A stretch of DNA of 8,475 nt, taken from assembly GCA_002482565.1 (NCBI GenBank), contig DLGG01000146.1:5301-13775 (forward strand), in the 5' to 3' direction. This document shows positions 1-5,502 of this stretch, piece by piece. The DNA is from Solidesulfovibrio magneticus (GTDB lineage Bacteria > Desulfobacterota > Desulfovibrionia > Desulfovibrionales > Desulfovibrionaceae). Each line of letters starts with the position of its first letter. Position 1 is the first letter of the stretch. Position numbers and translations under genes: made by a program. The notes beneath the pieces were generated by a model. That model was not told the DNA's origin and searched no databases. It saw only the letters and a list, made by a program, of their open reading frames with translations.

Positions 1-32
1 AAAAACCCGAAATTCCAGCCCCCACCTCGCCA

Positions 33-90
33 GCGAAACGGGCCGATTTTCACGCGATCAAAGCCTCGCGTGAAAATCGGCCCGTTTCGC
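33..90. repeat. Perfect 25-bp inverted repeat (long hairpin)
   Basis: The arms at 33-57 and 66-90 are exact reverse complements (25 of 25 pairs) around an 8-base loop at 58-65. The arms begin and end in gcgaaacgggcc/ggcccgtttcgc. There is no T-run directly after either side, so it is not a textbook intrinsic terminator. It may still end transcription of a gene lying left of the window, or act as a strong RNA hairpin or cruciform ahead of the MFS gene. Confidence 0.85.
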
Positions 91-138
91 ATTCTCAGAG
101 AGAGTCGCGTACCCCCTTAAAATTGTTTTCTATGTGGG

Positions 139-183
139 GGGTCTGGGGGCCTCAGGCCCCCAGCCGCCGGAGGCTCTTTTCTT
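139..183 (+). repeat. GC-rich extragenic repeat element, copy A
   Basis: The core hairpin pairs 144-151 with 155-162 around a three-base loop. It is followed by gccgccggaggc and a pyrimidine-rich tail (tcttttctt). The block recurs almost unchanged at 1532-1577 in the same orientation. The two substitutions between copies, 144/1537 (t to c) and 162/1555 (a to g), fall on the same base pair and keep it paired. Upstream, accccc at 111-116 can also pair with gggggt at 137-142. The role is unknown; a terminator, an RNA stability element or a REP-like dispersed repeat are all possible. Confidence 0.75.
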
Positions 184-260
184 CCCTTGACGCCACCCCA
201 GGCGGGCGGGTATCGGGCAGATTCGTTTCTTTTTGCAACTTTTTTCCGGTCTGGTTTTGT

Positions 261-1454
261 ATGTCCGTCTCTGACAAACCGCGTCTGTATTCCTTCGAGT
301 TCGCCAGCCTGTGCGTGCTCATTTTTTTGGCTTATTGCAATATTTCGGTCTTTTATAGCCTGTATGTCTATTTCGAGGCGCTTGGGGTGCCGCAGTCCTG
401 GCGCGGGGTGCTTATTGGCGCGTCGTCGCTGGCCACCATGGCCGCTTATCTGACCGTGAGCCCCTTTTTGACCACGCAAAACGCGGCCAAGGCGGCGGCG
501 GCGGGCGTTGTGGTGCTGCTGGGGTGCGGCGCGGCTTATTTGTATGCCGTCACGCCCGGGGCACTACTCGCCGTACGTTTGGCCAACGGCCTGGGCGTGG
601 CCTTGGTGTCGGCTGGGGCCATGACGCTGCTCGTGGCGGCCATTCCGCCCAGCCGCAGCGGCCAGGCTTTTGGGGTGTATTCCATCGCCATGTTGCTGCC
701 GTATTCCGTGGTGCCGCCGATCTTCGACTGGCTGTCGCCGGCGCATATGGATTACCCGCACGGCTATGCCCTGGTGGCGCTGGCGCTGGCTCCGGCGTTG
801 GCGGTGTTGGCGGTATTGGGGCGGCGGGTCAAGAAGCGCCGCGTGCCCCAGGCTGAACGGCCGACCTTGGCGGCCATGGCTCGCAACGCGACCAAGGGGC
901 CGGTGGCCCGGCTATTGGCCGTCAACGCCATGTATTATCTGAGCTTCGCGTCTATTTTTTTTCTGGCCAAGAGTCTGTTCGCGGCGCGGGGGCTGGTTGG
1001 GGCGGGCGTCTTTTTTTCCATACAGACCGGCTGCATGTTGCTGCTGCGGCTTTTTGCCAACCGGGTGTTCGACGTGGCCCCGAAGCTGTGGCTCATCCGA
1101 TTTTGCTATGCGGTGACGGGCGGCACGTTTTTGCTGCTTTACGCGGCCCATTCTCAGCTCATGACCTATCTGGCGGCGGTGCTGCTTGGCTGCGGCATGG
1201 GGGTGGGGTCGCCTTCGCTCAATGCCTACATGTACGAGCTGTCCGAGCCGGAGTTTCGGGGGCTTAACGCCAATCTCATGATGCTGTCGCTGCAAGGCGG
1301 GAGTTTTGTCGGGCCGATCCTGGGCGGCGCGGCCGTGGCGGTCTGGGGCTACGACGGATTTCTCTTGGTCGGGGCCGGGGCCTGCCTGATCGGCCTGGTC
1401 ATGAGCGCCGGCCTTGGCCGCGCCGCTCCTGGCGCATCGCAGCAACCACTTTGA
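261..1454 (+). CDS. MFS transporter, substrate unknown
   Basis: This 397-residue protein is an inner-membrane secondary transporter of the major facilitator superfamily. Hydrophobic segments fall into two sets of about six, split by a basic loop at about 188-215 (GRRVKKRRVPQAER). The N half carries the usual arginine in helix 4 (VRLANGLGVALVSAGA, about 105-120) and an RSGQAFG turn near 132-138. The C half has PSLNAYMYEL...EFRGLNANLM and GPILGGA near 318-357, typical of MFS helices 10-11. I chose the ATG at 261 because the longer frame from 123 would read through repeat element copy A. There is no good Shine-Dalgarno before 261 (the preceding bases are ccggtctggttttgt), so the exact start is uncertain. 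The gene is monocistronic here and convergent with the Nramp gene. It could be a drug, sugar or metabolite exporter; nothing in the sequence decides this. Confidence 0.85.
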   Translation: MSVSDKPRLYSFEFASLCVLIFLAYCNISVFYSLYVYFEALGVPQSWRGVLIGASSLATMAAYLTVSPFLTTQNAAKAAAAGVVVLLGCGAAYLYAVTPGALLAVRLANGLGVALVSAGAMTLLVAAIPPSRSGQAFGVYSIAMLLPYSVVPPIFDWLSPAHMDYPHGYALVALALAPALAVLAVLGRRVKKRRVPQAERPTLAAMARNATKGPVARLLAVNAMYYLSFASIFFLAKSLFAARGLVGAGVFFSIQTGCMLLLRLFANRVFDVAPKLWLIRFCYAVTGGTFLLLYAAHSQLMTYLAAVLLGCGMGVGSPSLNAYMYELSEPEFRGLNANLMMLSLQGGSFVGPILGGAAVAVWGYDGFLLVGAGACLIGLVMSAGLGRAAPGASQQPL

Positions 1455-1456
1455 TT

Positions 1457-1486
1457 TTTTGAAAAATACTTACGTATTTTTCAAAA
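1457..1486. repeat. AT-rich 13-bp palindrome after the MFS stop codon
   Basis: The arms 1457-1469 and 1474-1486 are perfect reverse complements around a ttac loop. The palindrome starts two bases after the MFS stop codon. It is AT-rich inside GC-rich surroundings and reads almost the same on both strands, with T-runs at either end. It could act as a weak bidirectional terminator between the convergent MFS and Nramp genes. It could instead be part of a dispersed extragenic repeat together with copy B at 1532-1577. Confidence 0.7.
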
Positions 1487-1531
1487 GGCGCGCCGTCCTC
1501 CCCAAAAAAGCCCCCTTCTCCCCCATATGGA

Positions 1532-1577
1532 GGGTCCGGGGGCCTCAGGCCCCCGGCCGCCGGAGGCATCTTTTCTT
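1532..1577 (+). repeat. GC-rich extragenic repeat element, copy B
   Basis: This is the second copy of the element at 139-183. The core stem pairs 1537-1544 with 1548-1555 around a tca loop. It is followed by gccgccggaggc and atcttttctttc. Relative to copy A it has two compensating substitutions on one base pair plus one extra a at 1568. It sits between convergent gene ends, which suits a terminator for the MFS transcript. On the minus strand, T-run 1509-1504 lies beyond the element and might serve the Nramp operon. Confidence 0.75.
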
Positions 1578-1598
1578 TCTTTTTTTCTCTCTTTTCAG

Positions 1599-2876
1599 CT
1601 ACTTCGCCACCAGCTTCACCAGTGCGTCCACCGCGCCGGGGCGCACGGTGTCTATGGTCATGACCAGGGTCAGCCCGATGACGGCGACCACGGTGACCCA
1701 GGCCACGGCGTTGAATATCGGGCCGTTGACGTAGTCGCCCATGAGCCGGCGGTTGTTGACCAGAAGCAGCATGAGGATGAGCACGAAGGGCAGCATGACG
1801 CCGTTTATGACCTGGGAGACGTACATGACGTCTAAAAGCGGCATGGCCGGGATGAGGATGGTGGCCGCGCCGATGACGATGCTGATGGTAAAAAGCCAAA
1901 AGAATTCCGGGGCCTTGCGGAAGTCCTTGTCGATGCCGAGTTCCCAGCCCATGGCTTCGCAGATGTAGTAGGCGGTGGACAGGGGCAGGATGCCGGCGGC
2001 GAAGAGCGAAGCGTTTATGAGGCCCACGGCGAAGAGCCAGGAGGCGTATTCGCCGACGAGAGGCTTGAGGGCCATGGCCGCGTCGGCGGCGGTCTCGACG
2101 CTAAGCCCCTGCTTGTGGATGGAGGCGGCGCAGGCGACCACGATGAAAAGGGCCACGATGACGGCCAGCAGGCAGCCGACGACGACGTCCACCCGGGTGT
2201 AGCCGTACTTGTCGGCGGTGATGCCTTTTTCCACCACGGCGGCCTGTTGGTAGAACTGCATCCAGGGCGCGATGGTGGTGCCGATAAGCGCGATCATCAT
2301 GGCCACGTAGCTGCCGCTTGGCTGAAACGACGGGGTGACGCAGGCCCTGGCCACCTCGCCCCAGGCCACGTCGGCCGAGAAGGCGGCCAGGGGGTAGACC
2401 AGATAGATGACGCAGACGATGAGAAACACCCGTTCGACGATGCGGTAGGAGCCTTTGACGATGAGCAGCCACACGAGCAGGGCGGCCAGGGGCACGGACA
2501 CGAACTTGCTGACCCCGAAAAGCTCCATGCCGGCGGCGATGCCGGCGAATTCCGAGATGGTGTTGCCGAGGTTGGTGAGAAACAGCGCCACCATGCTGTA
2601 AAAGGTGGTGCGAAGGCCAAACGACTCGCGGATGAGGTCGGACAGGCCCTTGCCGGTGACCGCGCCCATGCGGGCGCACATTTCCTGGACCACCACCAGG
2701 GAGACGGCGGTGGGGATGAGCATCCACAGGAGCGAATAGCCGAACTGCGCCCCGGCCAGGGTGTAGGTGGTGATGCCGCCGGCGTCGTTGTCCACGTTGG
2801 CGGTGATGATGCCCGGGCCGAGCAGGGCGAAAAAGAGCAGGATGTTCTTGCGCGAAAGCTTGGAGAAAAACGGCAT
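1599..2876 (-). CDS. Nramp-like divalent metal (possibly Mg2+) transporter
   Basis: This 425-residue, highly hydrophobic membrane protein is of the Nramp/SLC11 family, with the LeuT fold expected of it. Helix 1 has GPGIITANVDNDAGG (20-34). Aligned to the canonical DPGN motif, Asp31 is kept, Pro becomes Ala and the metal-binding Asn becomes Gly34. Helix 6 has GTTIAPWMQFYQ (199-210), so canonical Met-Pro-His reads Ala203-Pro204-Trp205 and the sulfur ligand for Mn2+/Fe2+ is missing. Loss of that methionine is a feature of Nramp-related Mg2+ transporters (NRMT), so Mg2+ is a reasonable inferred substrate; Mn2+ is the alternative. The start codon at 2876 has agagg about eight bases upstream. The gene lies 15 bases after the PRC/MgtE_N/CBS gene, so the two are almost certainly co-transcribed. 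Family placement is firm; the substrate is inferred. Confidence 0.9.
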   Translation of the reverse strand: MPFFSKLSRKNILLFFALLGPGIITANVDNDAGGITTYTLAGAQFGYSLLWMLIPTAVSLVVVQEMCARMGAVTGKGLSDLIRESFGLRTTFYSMVALFLTNLGNTISEFAGIAAGMELFGVSKFVSVPLAALLVWLLIVKGSYRIVERVFLIVCVIYLVYPLAAFSADVAWGEVARACVTPSFQPSGSYVAMMIALIGTTIAPWMQFYQQAAVVEKGITADKYGYTRVDVVVGCLLAVIVALFIVVACAASIHKQGLSVETAADAAMALKPLVGEYASWLFAVGLINASLFAAGILPLSTAYYICEAMGWELGIDKDFRKAPEFFWLFTISIVIGAATILIPAMPLLDVMYVSQVINGVMLPFVLILMLLLVNNRRLMGDYVNGPIFNAVAWVTVVAVIGLTLVMTIDTVRPGAVDALVKLVAK

Positions 2877-2891
2877 GGAGAACCTCTGGGC

Positions 2892-4151
2892 CTAGTGGGC
2901 GGCGAAGCGCGGCTTTTTGGTGATGGAATCCGGCAAAAACAGCTCGATGACGGCGTCGGCCGGCACGATGCCGACCATGTGGCCGTCTTCCAGCACCGGC
3001 ACGGCCAGCAGGTTGTACTTGGAGATGACTTCCATCACCTTTTCCGGCGTATCGGCCACGCCCACGGACTTGAGGCCCACAGTCATGATCTCGGCCACGG
3101 CCATTTTGGGCGGCGACAGCAGCAGGCGCTTGAGCGTGACCACGCCCAGCGGCGTATCGTCGCCCCGGATCACGTAGACGTAGTAGATATTTTCGATTTC
3201 CGCGCCGACCAGCCGCAGGTAGGCCAGGGCCTCGTCGGCGGTCATGGCCGGGGGCACGGCGGCGAACATGTTGTTCATAAGCCCGCCGGCCGTGTCTTCC
3301 TCGTGCTCCAGGAGTTCCTGGACCATCTCGGCGTCTTCGGCGTCCATGAGGCCAAGCAGTTCCCGGGCCTTTTCCTCGGGCAGATCGCCCAGGAGGTCGG
3401 CGGCCTCGTCGGGCTCCATTTCCTCCAGGATGTCGGAAGCCACTTCGCTGTCGAGCTGGCTGATGACGCGCCCGCCCACTTCTGGGTCGAGTTCGCCGAT
3501 GGCTTCGCCCACGGTTTCGGGGTCCAACGCGCCGATGACCGTGCCGGCTTCCTTGTGGGGCAGCTGGGCCAGGATCTCGGCGATGTCGGCCGGGTGCATG
3601 TCGGTTAAGCGTTCGCGGGCCACGGTCAAGGTCAGCTTGTCGGCGTTGGGGTCGAGCTGGGCCACGAAGCGCCAGTCGATCTCGCGCGAGGGCAGGGCCG
3701 CGCCGAAAAGGCCGGCCAGCCAGTTCCAGAATCGCAGCTGCCCCAGCCGCCGGGCCATGCCGCGCACGCCCACGTCCACGGCCTCGATGAAAAGCCCGGC
3801 CCCGCGCGAGCGCAGCTTCAGGTCGTTGACGCGCACCACCTTGGCCCCGTCCACGTCCACGATCTGCCGGTCGAGGATGTCGCGGCGCAGCCGGATGTCG
3901 GCGGCTTCGTCGGGCATGGCCGGGGCATCTTCCAGCACGCTGGGGTCGGCCGAGACGATGACCGGGGTGAAGAGGTTGACGCAACGCCAGGGCAGGAAGC
4001 GGCGTTGGCCGCCTTGGTGGATGAAAAGCCCGGACACGGACGGCAGGGTGTCGCCGGGAATCAGACCAAGGTCGTCGAGTCGGCCGAGCTGCGCGCCGGA
4101 CGGATCGATGACCGGGCGGCCGAGCACGGCGCTGACGTACAGTTCGCTCAT
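2892..4151 (-). CDS. PRC-barrel / MgtE_N / CBS-pair regulatory protein without an MgtE pore
   Basis: This 419-residue soluble protein is probably the cytosolic sensor for the downstream Nramp-like transporter. The N-terminus has two PRC-barrel-like segments (about 4-60 and 88-130, for example VLGRPVIDPSGAQLGRLDDLG). Residues about 165-285 form the helical MgtE_N repeat (LTDMHPADIAEILAQLP, then many LDPE/MEPDEAADLL turns). EEDTAGGLM at 284-292 marks the usual junction to the CBS pair (about 290-410). True MgtE continues into a five-helix Mg2+ channel; here the protein ends at FLPDSITKKPRFAAH with no membrane segment. In MgtE these cytosolic domains bind Mg2+ and the CBS pair can bind nucleotides, so a gating role is inferred. 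The ATG at 4151 is chosen over the upstream in-frame ATG at 4349 because GGGGAGGG precedes it at good spacing and the extra 66 residues are low-complexity Pro/Ala/Arg sequence. Confidence 0.88.
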   Translation of the reverse strand: MSELYVSAVLGRPVIDPSGAQLGRLDDLGLIPGDTLPSVSGLFIHQGGQRRFLPWRCVNLFTPVIVSADPSVLEDAPAMPDEAADIRLRRDILDRQIVDVDGAKVVRVNDLKLRSRGAGLFIEAVDVGVRGMARRLGQLRFWNWLAGLFGAALPSREIDWRFVAQLDPNADKLTLTVARERLTDMHPADIAEILAQLPHKEAGTVIGALDPETVGEAIGELDPEVGGRVISQLDSEVASDILEEMEPDEAADLLGDLPEEKARELLGLMDAEDAEMVQELLEHEEDTAGGLMNNMFAAVPPAMTADEALAYLRLVGAEIENIYYVYVIRGDDTPLGVVTLKRLLLSPPKMAVAEIMTVGLKSVGVADTPEKVMEVISKYNLLAVPVLEDGHMVGIVPADAVIELFLPDSITKKPRFAAH

Positions 4152-4202
4152 GGGAAAGCCCTCCCCGAAACGGCGGCGTTGGCCGCCCGTCGAGGTTTGC
4201 GC

Positions 4203-4228
4203 CGCTGCCCGGAGCTTGGCGGGCAGCG
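4203..4228 (-). other. Strong 9-bp hairpin in the operon leader
   Basis: Arms 4203-4211 and 4220-4228 (cgctgcccg and its complement) close an 8-base loop. The hairpin lies about 50 bases before the start codon at 4151 and just after the T-run of the putative terminator. No T-run follows it, so it is more likely a stability or translational element than a terminator. Confidence 0.5.
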
Positions 4229-4237
4229 CGGTGCGCG

Positions 4238-4269
4238 AAAAAAAAGCCGGAAAACGGGGTGCGCCGGCT
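4238..4269 (-). terminator. Putative intrinsic terminator/attenuator in the operon leader
   Basis: On the minus strand AGCCGG (4269-4264) pairs with CCGGCT (4250-4245) across a 13-base loop, followed directly by seven T residues (4244-4238). It lies about 87 bases before the start codon of the metal operon, the position expected of an attenuator. A competing 6-bp, all-GC hairpin (4261-4266 with 4272-4277, 5-base loop) uses part of the same 5' arm, so the two cannot form together; it could act as an antiterminator. The stem is short for a terminator, hence moderate confidence. Confidence 0.45.
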
Positions 4270-4382
4270 GGCGGCGCGCCGTGGCCCTCGGGCGTTGTCC
4301 CGGGAACATTCGCTACGCTGGTCTTGGGCGGCCTAACGGGGAGGCTCATGCCGGAGACGGCGGCGAAGTCCGGGACGCGGCG

Positions 4383-4553
4383 CTACGACGCGGGCCGGGG
4401 GATGGCTGGGGGAGGGTCCTGGGCCGTGCCCGTGGCGACGGTGCAACGGCGTCTGGAAACAGGAAAAAGCGCGGCCGTGGCCGATCGGATGCCGAATCTG
4501 CCAAGGGAGTGCCGAAAGGCGATGTGGCGAAAGCCGATGAAGGGCGTGTTCAT
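4383..4553 (-). CDS. Putative 56-residue leader ORF with a Pro-Pro-Pro run
   Basis: The ATG at 4553 is preceded by a near-ideal Shine-Dalgarno AAGGAGG (4566-4560) at six-base spacing. That is one of the best ribosome sites in the window and the main reason to take this ORF seriously. The peptide starts MNTPFIGFRHIAFRHS, is basic in the middle (VSRRRC) and ends in a proline-rich tail (AQDPPPAIPRPAS). I recognise no family and see no membrane segment. Consecutive prolines slow ribosomes, so the tail could act in translation-coupled attenuation of the terminator about 110 bases downstream. It may instead be a chance ORF; no conservation test was possible. Confidence 0.4.
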   Translation of the reverse strand: MNTPFIGFRHIAFRHSLGRFGIRSATAALFPVSRRRCTVATGTAQDPPPAIPRPAS

Positions 4554-4557
4554 CAGG

Positions 4558-4630
4558 CGCCTCCTTGTGCCGCCGCCTGCCGGCGGGGTCGTCGCGGGCC
4601 AGGGATTGGCCAGGGCGCGACGAGGAGGCG
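4558..4630 (-). promoter_or_regulatory. Possible three-way RNA junction sequestering a Shine-Dalgarno
   Basis: The closing stem pairs 4558-4565 with 4623-4630 (8 of 8). In minus-strand RNA the 3' strand is AGGAGGCG, which contains most of the Shine-Dalgarno of the ORF starting at 4553. Inside are two more helices: 4573-4577 with 4582-4586 (tgcc loop), and 4589-4596 with 4616-4623. The second shares base 4623 with the closing stem and encloses a ggcc/ggcc mini-stem. The anti-Shine-Dalgarno strand begins about ten bases after the stop codon of the tiny ORF at 4641-4703, so a ribosome terminating there would cover it and free the downstream site. Confidence 0.4.
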
Positions 4631-4640
4631 GCAGGAAGCG

Positions 4641-4703
4641 TTATCGCAAAGCGAAAAGCGTGTCGTGATGCGTGAAAAAGCGACTACTGCTGGGATCGTC
4701 CAT
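4641..4703 (-). CDS. Putative tiny leader ORF, Met-Asp-Asp-Pro start (20 aa)
   Basis: The ATG at 4703 has GAGG five bases upstream. The 20-codon ORF reads MDDPSSSRFF...TLFALR and stops at 4641. An in-frame ATG at 4724 without a Shine-Dalgarno would add MEPFEET, giving an even more acidic start. Acidic plus proline N-termini destabilise translating ribosomes at low Mg2+. The enteric leader peptide MgtL, upstream of the Mg2+ pump gene mgtA, begins in this style. The likeness is in composition and context, not demonstrated homology. It lies directly downstream of the promoter candidate at 4737-4765. Confidence 0.33.
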   Translation of the reverse strand: MDDPSSSRFFTHHDTLFALR

Positions 4704-4736
4704 TGTTTCCTCAAAAGGTTCCATACTTTGGTCGGT

Positions 4737-4765
4737 GGTGTATGCCCGGGCGGCGAGCTTGTCAA
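4737..4765 (-). promoter_or_regulatory. Sigma-70-like promoter candidate for the metal operon leader
   Basis: On the minus strand a perfect TTGACA (4765-4760) is followed after 17 bases by TACACC (4742-4737), which keeps only three of six -10 positions. Transcription would begin near 4730, just before the tiny ORF. The -35 and the spacing are good; the weak -10 could mean activator dependence or a chance match. Confidence 0.35.
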
Positions 4766-4892
4766 CGCCTACGCACGGGCCTTGGCGCAGGTCTTTCTTC
4801 GGGGCTTGCGGCGCGTAAGGAAACCGGGTGGTTGCCGGACGCGGGCCAAGGCCGTAAGCTGGGCCGAATATCGACCTTCCCGGAGGCACGCC

Positions 4893-5360
4893 ATGGCCAA
4901 CGACGCGATCCGCCAATACCTCACCTTCAGCCTGTGCGGCGAATGCCTGGCCCTGCCGTCGCTGCTCGTTTCCGAAGTGCTCGACGTGCCGCCCGTGACC
5001 TTCGTGCCCCTGGCCCCTGGCCATCTGCGCGGGGTGGTCAACCTGCGCGGCAACGCGGCCACGGTGGTGGATTTGAGCCAAAAGCTCGAACTCGACGCCG
5101 AGTGCCACAAGCCCACCTGCCTGATTATCCTGGAGCGCGACTACGACGGCGACACCCTGGCCGTGGCCGCCCTGGCCGACGCCGTGCATGAGGTGGTGGA
5201 GGTCGCCGACGCCGACGTGGCCCCGCCGCCGGACATGGGGTTGCCGGTGCCCACGCGTTTTGTGCGGGGCTTAGCCCAGGTGGACGGCGCGTTCACCATT
5301 CTGCTCGACGCCGACCGGCTGTTCTCGCTGGAGGAGCTGGCCGCCGGGGGCGGGGAATAG
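4893..5360 (+). CDS. cheW: CheW-like chemotaxis coupling protein
   Basis: This 155-residue single-domain CheW protein is the cytoplasmic adaptor that links chemoreceptors to the CheA kinase. The sequence follows the fold: YLTFSLCGECLALPSLLVSEVL (8-29), then the hallmark HLRGVVNLRGNAATVVDLSQKL (about 47-68), the central strand TCLIILERDYDGDTLAVAALADAVHEVVEV, and the C-terminal FVRGLAQVDGAFTILLDADRLFSLEEL. Hydrophilic substitutions such as GNAATVVDL for the more usual G.IVPVIDL are within the normal range. The start at 4893 is set by GGAGG seven bases upstream; the long open frame before it lacks any start with a ribosome site and is compositional. No other chemotaxis gene is visible, so it may be an orphan CheW serving a remote array. 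It is divergent from the metal operon. Confidence 0.92.
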   Translation: MANDAIRQYLTFSLCGECLALPSLLVSEVLDVPPVTFVPLAPGHLRGVVNLRGNAATVVDLSQKLELDAECHKPTCLIILERDYDGDTLAVAALADAVHEVVEVADADVAPPPDMGLPVPTRFVRGLAQVDGAFTILLDADRLFSLEELAAGGGE

Positions 5361-5502
5361 GGGGGAGGGGAGGATTTCAAGTTGTCGTGCTTGGAAGAGG
5401 GGCGGGTTTCATTGGCGAAGAAAGGCAATTAGTGTAAATTTTTCCAGACTGTTGTGTGTCAAGGTTCGCGTCGTCCTGAAAGAACGGTTGAATGGGCCTT
5501 TG
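5361..5502. other. Gene-free junction where base composition shifts
   Basis: Between the cheW stop codon and the end of the radical-SAM-like gene, base composition changes from GC-rich to AT-rich at about 5420. I see no tRNA, no clear hairpin terminator and no integrase. It marks the left edge of the AT-rich island that runs to about 7740. Confidence 0.6.

Larger units (their letters stand above)
4152..4729 (-). promoter_or_regulatory. Putative long structured leader of the metal operon
   Basis: About 740 bases separate the divergent metal operon and cheW, with no ordinary gene. Read on the minus strand, the region is ordered like a leader: a tiny ORF, a stem hiding a Shine-Dalgarno, a 56-codon ORF, alternative hairpins, a T-run terminator, then the operon start. 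Two further hairpins lie between the T-run and the operon: 4203-4211 with 4220-4228 (9 bp) and 4172-4177 with 4182-4187 (6 bp), the latter just before the GGGGAGGG Shine-Dalgarno. I recognise no known riboswitch family. In DNA this GC-rich some short stems arise by chance, so the leader as a unit is a hypothesis. Confidence 0.4.

Noticed and set aside
123..260. N-terminal extension of the MFS transporter to an ATG at 123.
   Set aside because: It would translate the extragenic repeat element copy A and adds no membrane segment.
4152..4349. N-terminal extension of the PRC/MgtE_N/CBS protein to an ATG at 4349.
   Set aside because: There is no ribosome site before 4349, the extension is low-complexity, and the ATG at 4151 has a strong GGGGAGGG site.
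4332..4400. Plus-strand segment ggggaggctc...ggagacggcggcg, resembling the start of an M-box (ykoK) Mg2+ riboswitch.
   Set aside because: It points away from the Mg2+-related operon, the next plus-strand gene is about 500 bases away, and the later conserved M-box blocks are absent.
4330..4660. RNase P RNA or another large structural RNA in the divergent intergenic region (a gaagtccggga stretch caught the eye).
   Set aside because: The conserved RNase P blocks are missing on both strands.
4348..4668. A plus-strand ORF of 106 codons with GGGGAGG before its ATG, giving a basic Arg/Gly/Lys-rich peptide.
   Set aside because: The peptide resembles no family I know, the composition looks like GC-rich shadow translation (rare CGA and AGG codons), and it lies opposite the better-supported minus-strand leader ORF. 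It remains possible but weaker.
4863..4870. gccgaata before cheW, resembling the -10 of flagellar sigma-28 promoters.
   Set aside because: No matching TAAA-type -35 lies at the right distance.
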